Position numbers and translations under genes: made by a program
In this document: positions 11,205-20,270 of the stretch, piece after piece
Position numbering within the stretch: position 1 is the stretch's first letter
Layout of the letters: each line of letters opens with the position of its first letter
NCBI GenBank assembly: GCA_003194525.1
Contig: NBIV01000045.1
Location: 62,001 to 126,000, forward strand
Length of the DNA: 64,000 nucleotides
From: Gracilariopsis chorda
Lineage: Eukaryota > Rhodophyta > Florideophyceae > Gracilariales > Gracilariaceae
Reading direction: 5' to 3'
Notes under the pieces: generated by a model
Database searches by the model: none
Told to the model about the DNA's origin: nothing
Seen by the model: the letters and a program-made list of their open reading frames with translations, nothing else

Positions 11205-11790
11205 CGCTCTCTACATGCTGATAACGGTTCTCGCATTCGTGTCACCGTCTTGCTCTGTATCAGAGCATAAAAGCTGGTTCGACCAGCTTTTTGCTGTCGC
11301 CAAAGCTGACAGACCCCATAAAACTCGGGTCGCCAAATCATATGAAAGTGTTTCGCCAAGTGTGGCAGGTGGGACGAATGCTGGCTTGTCAAGCATTGTT
11401 GCCACCGTTGTACTCTGTGTAACAGCACAAAAGCTCGCTTGACCAGCTTTTGTGCTCTAGACCAAGCGGGCGAACCCCTCATATAGCTCAGCACGTCCAG
11501 CCACATGAGGCTTGTTGGCCCAATGTAGCAGATGGCACGAATGCTGGCTTTTGCAGCATTTTTGTCACCTATTTTCTCTGTATCAGAGCACAAAAACTTT
11601 TTCGACCAGCTTTTGTGCTCTGGCCAAAGCCGGCAAACCCCTCATATCTCTCGGCTTGCCCGATGATATGAGGGGTGTTCGCCATGTGTAGCGTGTACCA
11701 CGAATGCTGGCTTTTCCAACATTCGTTGCACTTGGTCGCTATGCATAAGAGTACAATAGCTGGCTCGAGAAGTTCGTCAAAGAGTAAAGA
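11205..11790. repeat. Tri-hairpin ~160-bp repeat array, left block
   Basis: Three to four diverged units repeat at spacings of about 160 bp (similar points at 11268, 11427, 11589, 11755). Each holds an inverted repeat AAAAGCTGG/CCAGCTTTT around TCGA, a second around CCTCATAT/ATATGAGG and a third around CACGAATGCTGG/CCAGCATTCG. This block is more diverged than the right one. Open frames across it on both strands are repeat artefacts. Confidence 0.75.
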
Positions 11791-11795
11791 AGATC

Positions 11796-12147
11796 ATGGT
11801 CGTGGCACCTTTGCTATCATGGCTTCCGGAAAACGTGCACGGAATTATCACACAAAGAATGGCAGAAGTAGTTTTATCTCAGCTTTACGTAGGACATACG
11901 TCCATGCTACATCCGTTGGGATCCTACTTGCTGAAGAAAAAAATGGTCTGTCACTGTCGCCCTGAATTCTTGAACGATGTGAACCACTATTTGCTAAGAT
12001 GTCCGATGAGAACATTATCAAGAAGAATCATCCTACCACCCTTAACCGAAGTGTCAGGGTCTCGCTGTTAGTGAAGTCATTTCCAAATGGCCAGAAAGAG
12101 TGTTGGCCTTTATAATAAGAGAGCGGTTCTTTCAGAAACGCTCCGCA
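11796..12147 (+). pseudogene. Non-LTR retrotransposon C-terminal remnant
   Basis: The frame reads SQLYVGHTSMLHPLGSYLL, then VCHCRPEFLNDVNHYLLRCP. A tract-binding helix followed by C-x1-C...H-x4-C-P is the zinc-binding tail found after reverse transcriptase or RNase H in many LINE proteins, where it reads T-G-H..L...C-x-C...E-x-H-L-L-x-C-P. After a stop at 12069-12071, KWPERVLAFIIRERFF in a nearby frame resembles the tail that follows. No reverse transcriptase is nearby, so this is a 5'-truncated relic, or sequence carried inside the repeat array. Confidence 0.5.
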
Positions 12148-12184
12148 TGTAGTTGCAATTAAGCCAATGTGCCTATAAAAGAGA

Positions 12185-12640
12185 TAGATAGACCAGCTTT
12201 TGTGCTCTGGTCAAAGCATGCGAACCCCTCATATCTCTCGCCCGATGATATGAGGGGGTTTCGCCATGTATGGCATGTGGCACGAATGCTGGCTTGTCCA
12301 GCATTCGTGCCACTGTACTGCTCTTCATAAGAGCACAAAAGCTGGCTCGAGCAGCTTTTGTGCTCTACGCAAAGCCGTCGAACCCCTCATATCTCTCGGC
12401 TTTCCCGATGATATGAGGGGTGTTTGCGATGTGTGGCATACGGCACGAATGCTGGCTTGGCCAAGACTCGTGCTACTTGGTCGCTCTGCATAAGAGTACA
12501 AAAGCTGGCTCGACCAGCTTTTGTGCTCTACGCAAAGCCGGCAAACACCTCGTATCTCTGGGATCGCCCGTTGATATGAGGGTTGTTCGCCAAGTGTGGC
12601 AAGTGGTACGAATTGTTGCAGCTCCAGCATTGTATGCTAC
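12185..12640. repeat. Tri-hairpin ~160-bp repeat array, right block
   Basis: Nearly three units with well-kept inverted repeats. 12280-12310 is GCACGAATGCTGG-CTTGT-CCAGCATTCGTGC (stem extends to 16 bp). 12330-12366 is AGAGCACAAAAGCTG-7 nt-CAGCTTTTGTGCTCT (15-bp stem). 12383-12420 is CCCCTCATAT-18 nt-ATATGAGGGG (10-bp stem). The same trio recurs about 160 bp on. No unique spacers separate the copies, so this is a satellite-like or MITE-derived array. Confidence 0.8.
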
Positions 12641-12828
12641 GTACCTTTGACAGAGTTTCGTTACTTGGATAGTTTCTATGTTGGGCGGTTTGTGTAGCTG
12701 TCGAAGGGATGCTTTTCGTAAATCCTATAGTAGTTTGGAGTACTTGCGGGTTTGGAATTTTGGCAGGAATGTCATCATGACATTGGTTTATTCTGATGTA
12801 TCTTGAATCGAAAGCTAAAACTTTAGTA

Positions 12829-14079
12829 CTATTCCAAAACTCCTGCATCATGCTCGTGCTGGTTTTCCTCAAGCTTAATCGTTTCCGCATGTCGCAAGAA
12901 GTCCTGCACAGATGCGAAGCGCGGCAGGTCGGTTGGTGCGCAGTCATTTTATGCAGCGCAGTAATTATGGTAAGCGTTAGGTCCAGAAATTTGAATCAAC
13001 TGCATGATCATCTCGTCCCGTAAGCCCAACGAACGATATAGTTGCTCCCAACCGCGCTTCATTGAATGTCCGGAGTAACAGGAAAGATCTCCCTGTCCAA
13101 CACCGACTTCGCTCAATCTCCGACGAAGATGATTGGTAAAGTGTTTAACATGCCAAGGTTTGGATTAGTTAAGCACGGTACAGTGATTGTTTTCTCGAAT
13201 ATCGCAGAACAAATAACCGTTTGCTGCTCCACGTACTGCTAACCAAGCGAACAAAGTAAGAAATGGATCCAGGAGCACCGAATGTCTCAAGCCACTGTTA
13301 CCATCTCATTCCCGTAGCACGTAGTCCTGTTGGACGGTTTAGTTCTTGATTGACTCGCGGATTGTTAGCCAAACCCCACCAGATCCCACAGCAACGTTTT
13401 CAGGCTTCAGTTTGGACACTTCATCATATCTCAGACAGAAATGTATTCCTAAAACAAGAATTGCATGTAGCGCTATATCAAATGGAGCGGGTGTATTTCG
13501 GTTCCCATACCAAAAACGTTCCGCTATATCACATATGTTATTGATTGTAATCGGTCGAGCTCTAATGGTGAAAGTCCCATTTCTCGCAAGATGCACGCGA
13601 TGTGCCTTATGAAGTCGCTCAATATCTGGGTTGTTGACCAATGAATTTCCTTGTGCTCTTCCGTTTGTATTCACGTACCATGACTGATAGTGCCCATGCT
13701 TAGAGTATACAATCCTAAAACCTTGAACTAGGGCTCCCATTGTATTGTTCTTCAAAGCATTTTTTGTTCCAAATCCACAGTAGTCTGCTAAGAGATTAAT
13801 AATAAGATCGGAACTGCTGTTAGTCACCTTAACGGGATCCGGGGCATTCTTCAAGGTGGTGTACTGCTTCAGCACCTTCTCGACCAACGCAACATTAGCA
13901 TATGTTGTTGGACTATGCGCGGATGATATGAGAGCATGTCTGCTGCGAAGAGCCGACCCAGAAAACGATTTAACAGATGGCACACGACCTCCTCTGCTTT
14001 TTCGAATTACCAATGTGCTTTGAGGATGTTGCACTTCTATTGAGATGTTTACATGTTTTCTGTTGTTTTTGCAAGCCAT
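12829..14079 (-). pseudogene. Crypton-like tyrosine recombinase, inactivated
   Basis: One frame runs from an ATG at 14079 (MACKNNRKHV) to a TAG at 12829-12831, with internal stops at 13339 (TAA), 13305 (TGA), 13165 (TAA) and 12949 (TAA). Tyrosine recombinase landmarks remain: LGIHFCLRYDEVSKLKPENV with the first catalytic Arg, SGHSMKRGWEQLYRSLGL with the His-x2-Lys/Arg box, and GPNAYHNYCA with the candidate Tyr nucleophile. These enzymes cut and rejoin DNA through the Tyr. No reverse transcriptase or RNase H is near, which favours Crypton over DIRS. About 416 codons fits the family. Four stops in an otherwise unbroken frame point to recent decay. Confidence 0.75.
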
Positions 14080-14368
14080 GAAGATTTGCAAAGAGGAATC
14101 TAGATGGGTTAGATGGAGAAAGAGTGAGGTCGTTTCGATGTGAATGTAGTACGACCGTTTGAAACGATTGTATCCAGATCCAAATCGTGAATTATGTTAT
14201 TAAGAATAGATTCAAAACTGATTCCGATGTTTTGTTTGAAAAGAACCAAAATACATGTAGAGTTTAGCGGCAAAACTTCCCAACTAATTATGCAATCGTT
14301 CGAAGCAAGTTCATGGTAAGTCACCTAGCTCCAATCAGTCTGTCTGATATTTTGATTCTACTGCGTTC

Positions 14369-15192
14369 GTGAGGTATAAGATGGAAGGTCATGGATATCA
14401 TCGAGCTATTCAAGGCGGTGGGACTGGAAATGGATTTAAACAGCCTCGTCAGATCTGTGAGTACGAGCCTGTTGTGCTGGCGAAGCTGCAGTTGCAGCTT
14501 CTGGAATCATTTGATGTTGAAGACAACTACGAACTCGATGAAAACGAGAAAAACAAAAGATGGGTGTGGAAACGGGAGGCTAAGGATCGTCTCAAAGCGC
14601 TTCTGAAACGAAAGAGAGTTGTTCGAATGGACTGCTCGACACCTCTGACCATGACTGCGCTGAATATGAATGGGGTGGATGACAGATCAAAAGCTAGTGA
14701 CAATCATAATTCTTTAGGCGAGGAGCAGCATGTACTTTTGGCACCGTCCGACAGCGATTATGAGAAAGAGAAGGCCTGTTTGTTAAAAACTGGACACCTT
14801 AACGCCAGGGACGTACCGAGGCCTAATTTATTCCTGATCTTCCTCGTACGATTGAAGACCTTATTAAGCTGTGGCGGGTTGGGTGCAAAGACATGGGGTT
14901 TAAGCCTGTGCGATTGTTTCTCACGGCTTCGTCACGCAGAAGCATCATCAATAACTACAGTGATAAGTATTGGAATGGGAGCGAGCAAAAAGCATCGTTC
15001 TACAGATTCAAAGATCTTGCTGAGTTTGTCTCGGAGTATGGACCAGTTAATTTAAGGATCGGAAAGGAAGGGAAGGATAAAGCTTGGGAGTATGGAATGA
15101 GCAACGTGAAGAAGCTCAAGTTGTTTACAAAAGATTCAGTGTCTATAAGTGCATTGCTTCGATTTGTTCGTGATGAACGCAAGGTAGTCTAA
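14369..15192 (+). pseudogene. GCR1_C-like DNA-binding protein, frameshifted
   Basis: The first frame (from 14369) holds an acidic/basic helical region (DENEKNKRWVWKREAKDRL). Near 14825 coding shifts frame into a 3' part that ends at 15190-15192. That part reads LPRTIEDLIKLWRVG, ASSRRSIINNYSDKYW, then SFYRFKDLAEFVSEYGP. A W-containing helix, a short W-rich segment and a basic/aromatic helix resemble the GCR1_C domain, a DNA-binding module known to accompany Crypton recombinases. It lies divergent to the recombinase 290 bp away. The assignment rests on pattern memory and needs a profile search. Confidence 0.45.
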
Positions 15193-16227
15193 AAAAATGC
15201 CAGAAAGATCGTCCCACATCAAGAGTTTCCTGTTTCCAATACTTCTGAAAGGCTCTAGAACATGAGCAGTAAATAAGGATTCTTGGAGTTGTGGTTCACG
15301 CGTGAGGCGGAATAAAGCAAGCCGCAATCGCATGAAGAAAGGTTTGGAAGCGTTAGTGTTCCGAACGAGAAAGGGGGTGTGGGATCAAGGTGGCCACGGC
15401 CGAGCTGCTGACTCTGCGATGGTGACGGTGACCAAAAGAAGTAGCTGCACCTTCGCACTCTATAACATGGAATAGTGCGGCATGACATTGAATGCCTCAG
15501 AATATTAGATGACCAGAGTAACAGTGGAATGGTTCGACCAGTTGCATAAATATTGTTTGCAAAGCAAAAGACGGTAAAGTTCGGGCCGAGTCACATAAGG
15601 CGTTCGTTTTCCAAGGTCTCAGGCATTGCGCAAGTCAGTGTCTTGCACTACTACCCCTCAAACTGGCCCGCTTAATGTGTCATCTGTAATTGCACACAAG
15701 CCCGTTCAGGTGGGCAAGCCAGCCTGAATGAACGAGGGCTTGCAAAGCCATGGGAGCAGAAGTGGACGAGCCAGCTTCGTGCGCGCCCATGAAATGCTGC
15801 AGTTGTAGACACACAAGCTCGCCCGGTGCGATATTTGCATTTTGGCACACGATTACAGAGGTAGGCGAACCGACCTGAGTAACATTTTCGTGGCAGCACC
15901 ATTAGTCATAGAACGGACAGGCCAGCTCATAGCAAACTCATGGCCCTTTTTGCATAGCATCGCCACGGGCAAGCTGCGGCGGTCAGGAGGGTGTCGAGCG
16001 CTACTGATGAGGGCATCAGTGACTTATGAGAGGTGCTCCCTTAATTTTATATGTTTTGAGGCCAGAGGCGCAAGTTAGGTCGGGATATTTTTTTGCTTCG
16101 AACATTGTTGCCATTTGGACATTCTAAGTTCGGGCTCCACATTTCCTCTTGTAGAATCTTGTCTTTACTTATCAATAGCTTACTGGGAAAACCGTCTTCG
16201 TGAAATCTTCCCGTTTCTTTTCACCAG
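15193..16227. other. No supported gene
   Basis: Only short open frames in all directions without domain signals. A CTTTTCACCAG directly before the ATG at 16228 resembles a splice acceptor and could mark an upstream exon of the RING gene, but I cannot identify one. Confidence 0.4.
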
Positions 16228-16668
16228 ATGGGCGGAGTTGGCTGTGCTAGCAATCCCCATATAAGTCATCCACGGAAGTGCTCAATCTGTCTCGAGGACT
16301 TGGACGGTTTTGTGGAAGTAACGAATTGTTCGCATGTGCTTCATAGTTCGTGCTTGACACAGTGGACGACCGTCAACGAGCGAAATACTGCGATGCCAAA
16401 CCTCTCAGGGCTTTCCGAAGCAGCGCAGATAGATGCAATTGCAGAGCACCAGCGATTAAATGCAAGGAAACAAAGTGATAAGTGTCCAAACTGCAGGAAA
16501 GTCTTGGTTGAAAAAGATTTCACGTTATATGTTGAATACGAGAATAACTACAAGAAGATGGACACAGATGGAAAGTTGGATCTCGAGAAGAAGAAAATCA
16601 CAAAGCACTTGAAGAAGAACAAAAAGAGGTTGGAGTTGCGACAACGTCAACGAGGGAAACGATCCTGA
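16228..16668 (+). CDS. RING-H2 finger protein, probable E3 ubiquitin ligase
   Basis: An intact 146-codon ORF from ATG to TGA. Residues 18-88 form a RING-H2 motif: C18-x2-C21-x12-C34-x-H36-x2-H39-x2-C42, then a 42-residue loop and C85-x2-C88 (KCPNC). Trp46 after the second pair fits the surface that contacts E2 enzymes. Known RING-H2 proteins transfer ubiquitin from an E2 to a substrate; here that role is inferred. The C-terminus (about 110-146) is Lys/Arg-rich and probably helical. There is no signal peptide or membrane segment. It is the best candidate host gene here, lying between transposon relics. A 5' exon is possible because the ATG follows an acceptor-like sequence. Confidence 0.75.
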   Translation: MGGVGCASNPHISHPRKCSICLEDLDGFVEVTNCSHVLHSSCLTQWTTVNERNTAMPNLSGLSEAAQIDAIAEHQRLNARKQSDKCPNCRKVLVEKDFTLYVEYENNYKKMDTDGKLDLEKKKITKHLKKNKKRLELRQRQRGKRS

Positions 16669-17737
16669 CTGAATGAAAGTCTTCAGTCAGACATCAACAT
16701 GACAGACTAGTCAGACCACTGTAGCGTAGACATAAAGAGAACTTCATGACACAACATTCAACTTCACCCACTCACGTTTCCCTCACGATGTCAATATCAC
16801 TTCTAGACCTACGTTTGCTGCATCTTAGAGCACTTCGTCTTCTCGACAGCGCTAGAACAAAGAAAATCGCTGCACACAAGTAGAAATGGCATGGCCTTGA
16901 GAAGGTAGTCACCTGTAAACGACCTGATACCCCCTCTTTCAGCTCCTCGATTTTTGCTTTCTTGCGCACGCGTTCAACTTCATGGCTACTAGTAAAGTTT
17001 GCTGCACTTGCAGTTTCGGCTGTGGTTGCAGGCGCCTACTCAAGGGCGCTTCGCTTGAGGGCGATATGTGGCCGAACGCCGCTTTTGTGCATGCTTCGCA
17101 CTCGCTGAAAAGGATTTGTGCACCATATAGTCCTTCGACGTAAGAGTGAAGCAGTTTTTACGGGGCTGGTGCTGATGTTGATTTGTTACGTTGCGCTTTT
17201 CTACTTCCATCCGTCATCAAAGACATTTAACAAAATGCTTTTGAGCTTTACACCAAGAATTTGGCTCAGCAATTGTGGTAAATGGGCTTGTGCTTATCGT
17301 GATGGCAAGCTGCAAGGTAGATACGGATGAAGCCGGTGACGCCAATCATGATAAGAGGAATTTTGTTACAGCTTCTGGATCACAACACCAGCTCGACAAC
17401 CGCATAGTATCTTTCTGGAGGCGAATTTTGTATACCATTTATCTTTTGCACCTCAAATTTGTAAGGGCAGTAGCATAGGTGGATCCAAACGTCATTGATG
17501 CAAATTTCTCTCACGCAGTGGTCCTCGTGAAAGGTTTGATGCTCTATGCTTGTACTGTCGTTTTCTCTGCACCAGTGACCGCAGTGGAAAAGATATGTTT
17601 AGAACTAAGATCTTACTTCAAAAGCAAAATGGGACAAACCTCGGAAAATCCAGCGAAAAGGACCTACGATCCGGCCTCTGTTCTGCTTTTGTAATCCGTT
17701 CTGAGACATGGATAAGAAAATGGAGAAATATCTGTGA
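16669..17737. other. No supported gene; small hydrophobic frames
   Basis: Short frames include a plus-strand one near 17118-17330 with a hydrophobic segment (AVFTGLVLMLICYVALFYF) and another at 17479-17694. Both lack an ATG in good context or a family match. They could be exons of an unrecognised gene, but I would not call one. Confidence 0.35.
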
Positions 17738-18740
17738 CTAAGAGCTCTGTCGAAGCACGGTATTGCTCAAAATAGGGTTATTTGTTGATACAGTTAGATC
17801 GGGGTCAATGCAAGGAAGATGGTACAATGCTGCTAGGGTGTCTATTGTTCTGGGTGGAACACACACGGTTGGTAAAGTTTGAGCAAAGTTTCGGTTCTTC
17901 CACAAATGAACCTGCGTCAATACCTGAAGCATGAAAGCTATACTTATGACGAGCCTGGGGTTAGCAGCGCCACATATAACGTTCAGTAACCTTCCTTCTG
18001 CTAGTATTGTTATCGAGTGTTCATCTTGAAACACCCAGCGATGAATGTTGGGCTTAACTTCAATGGGTTTGGTGCGTGGGTATTTTCGGAAGCTTTCCAA
18101 ATCGATTTTCCGATTGAAATGACCCATGTTTCCCACTATGTCATTGTTCTTTATCTTCAGCATGTGCTCCACACGGATTACCCTGCAAATTCCAGTAGCA
18201 GTTATAAATATGTCTACTTCAGGTAAAACTGTTTCCATGGTAGCAACCTGATACTCTTCTATTCCTGCCATGAGCGCTCGAACGGGTTCAGTTTCCGTGG
18301 CGAGACACCGTGCTTTGACTTCCTTCATAGCTATAGCAAAACCCATGCCGACGTCACCGAATCCACAGAACAGAACTGTATTACCAGCAATCATGATGCC
18401 AAGTGCGCAGAAAAGGCCGTTTACAATGGAGTACTTGATCTTTGATCTTACTCTTCATAATGCAGTCATTTATGCTCATTACCGGGAATACCAAACTTCC
18501 ATGGCTCACCCATTTCCAAAGCCGATGAACTCCAAAAGGGGTCTGCTCACGTACACCCACTACAGTTTGAGTCAATTTACGCCAATGAGCATGGTTTTGA
18601 AGATATTGCTCTCGAAGCATACTCTGTATTACGCGCCTCTCTTCATCTGGTTCAAGTCCCAACAGATCGGGCGGAGTGCCTATTCGATCATAACTTGTAA
18701 CAACCACAGCACCAATCACTACCATCACCCATTTTGATTC
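17738..18740 (-). pseudogene. AHCY: S-adenosylhomocysteine hydrolase fragment
   Basis: Two frames (18728-18381 and 18394-17738) read as the central and C-terminal part of adenosylhomocysteinase, the enzyme that splits S-adenosylhomocysteine into homocysteine and adenosine. Visible landmarks are VVGVREQTPFGVHRL, VMSINDCIMKSK, the NAD-binding FCGFGDVGMGFA (usually G-Y-G-D-V-G-K-G), DIVGNMGHFN and ILAEGRLLNV. A frameshift near 18400 replaces the segment before the NAD site. Roughly the first 200 residues are missing, and the usual C-terminal H-Y-R-Y end is absent (it ends VLRQSS). The substrate-site D-D-G-G-D motif near 18700 is also degraded. No intron is seen, so a retrocopy is possible. Confidence 0.8.
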
Positions 18741-18922
18741 TCTGGAAGCGCGGTGTCGCGTGTAAGTGTGAGGTGCTTCGCTCTTGCAAGCCCTGCATAC
18801 AGTTACATGCTCCTGACAATTTCTTACGTATCTAAGCCGGAGTCACGCTTACAAAGAGGTTCTTTTTTGTCGTGAGCTACCTAGTCAATCTCAACAGCCC
18901 ACTCTTAATGATTTACACAAGT

Positions 18923-19850
18923 ATGAGGGGGGTGTTGTTGACTGACGGGAGGCGTTACGCCACAAATTCGCTTTGCACGCCCCCGTTTGCGCATGCAAAT
19001 CGCCCATTTGGCGCAACGCCTCCCCACCACTAAAAACATTCAGCAGCAGCAGCAGCAGCAAAGCTTTCTGCTTACTGTCTAGCACTCCCATAATGACTGC
19101 AGTGCTACCCAATTACACAAAGCAATGTGCCGCGCTTTCTCATCATTGGCTGGCACTGCAGTCAATTTACGTACCTAAACACAAACCATTACGCCTCCAC
19201 ATACTCTAAGCACCGCGGCCCCCCATAGTTCTACTAGCACTATTGCGAGCGCAAGCTAGCAAAGTGCTCGGAGAGCCTCCGAACGTTACGAAATACACAA
19301 AGATACAAAAACAATGCGGCGCGCAGCGCCGCCAACGGCCGAAGGCCGTTTCCACTTGTCTCTCCATTATAAGTATTTGTTCCTCTATGAGGGGGGTGTT
19401 CTTGATTGAATGGAGGCGTTGCGCCACAAAATCTTCTTGCACGCCCCTGTTTGCCCATGCAAATCGCCCATTTGGCGCAACGACTCCCTACCATTCAAAA
19501 ATTTCAGCAACAGCAGCAGCAGCAAAGCTTTCCGCTTACTGGCTGGCACTCTCATAATGACTGCATTGCCACCCAGTTACACAAAGCAACTTGTCGCGCT
19601 TTCTCATCATTGGCTGGCACTGCAGTCAATTTAGGCACCTAAACAAAAACCCTAATGGCTCCAGATACTCTAGGCGCCGCAGCGCCCCGTGGTTCTACGA
19701 GTGCTATTGCGAGCGCAAGCGAACAAAGTGCTCTGAGAGCCCCTGAACGCTACTAAAAACACAAAGCTACAAAAGCAATGCGGCGCGGAGCGCCGCCCAA
19801 CGCCGAAGGCCGTTTCCACTTGTCCAACGTACCTAATAATTACCACAAAG
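18923..19850. repeat. Two tandem copies of a ~464-bp repeat with CAG run
   Basis: Copy 1 (18923-19386) and copy 2 (19387 to about 19850) start with ATGAGGGGGGTGTT. They share a (CAG)n run before AAAGCTTTC, the block TCATCATTGGCTGGCACTGC and a hairpin-rich end with GCGGCGCG and CGGCCGAAGGCCG followed by TTTCCACTTGTC. The hairpin tail resembles that of Helitron 1 at 54793-54836, so these may be non-autonomous Helitron-like units. Open frames here, including Gln/Ser runs from CAG, are artefacts. Confidence 0.7.
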
Positions 19851-20270
19851 CTCACCCTCGTCATACGTGTTGAGCAGAATACTGCCGGCCGGCACTGGCT
19901 GGGACTGAAGCTACTTTGCGTATTTTGAGTAAGGGTGTAGCCAATCACAGTGCAGAGTACGAACTGGCGCAGCAGGGCTTGCAGTAGAGAGTACGGTCTC
20001 CGTGCTGGGGTGAAATGTGTTGAAACTTCGTTTTTGCAGTGTGCTGCAGGGGCGTATTTGTGACTAAGGTTTCTGGGATCCAGAAGGTCATAGTCACCGC
20101 TGTTTGAGTCAAAGTTAGTCAAATTTAGTCACTTCTACAACAGCTTTACGCTTTTGCTATCTCGTGAGCAACGACACGCACTAGAGGTCTAAAAGCATCA
20201 TTCTTTGAATGAATGAGCCTGTTTTCATGCAGAGAGGCGTTTTTGAGCTCGCTGCAAACAAAACCCCGTA
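19851..20270. other. No supported gene
   Basis: Flank of the hAT copy. Repeated TTAGTCAAA/TTTAGTCAC motifs near 20110-20135 could belong to a hAT terminal region (compare GTTAGTCAGTCAC near 28073), but no clean terminal inverted repeat is visible. Confidence 0.3.

Noticed and set aside
11205-12640. CRISPR-like array
   Set aside because: The repeat period is filled by the repeat itself; there are no short identical repeats alternating with unique spacers and no cas genes, in eukaryotic DNA.
12829-14091. Bacterial or phage integrase from contamination
   Set aside because: It is flanked by eukaryotic elements on both sides, the translation resembles Crypton-type proteins, and there are no bacterial neighbours.
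13339-14091. Start of the recombinase at 14091
   Set aside because: That codon is TTG; in a eukaryote the ATG four codons on, at 14079, is the better start.
18923-19650. Plus-strand Gln/Ser-run proteins
   Set aside because: They come from (CAG)n runs read in different frames of the tandem repeat, without starts or domains.
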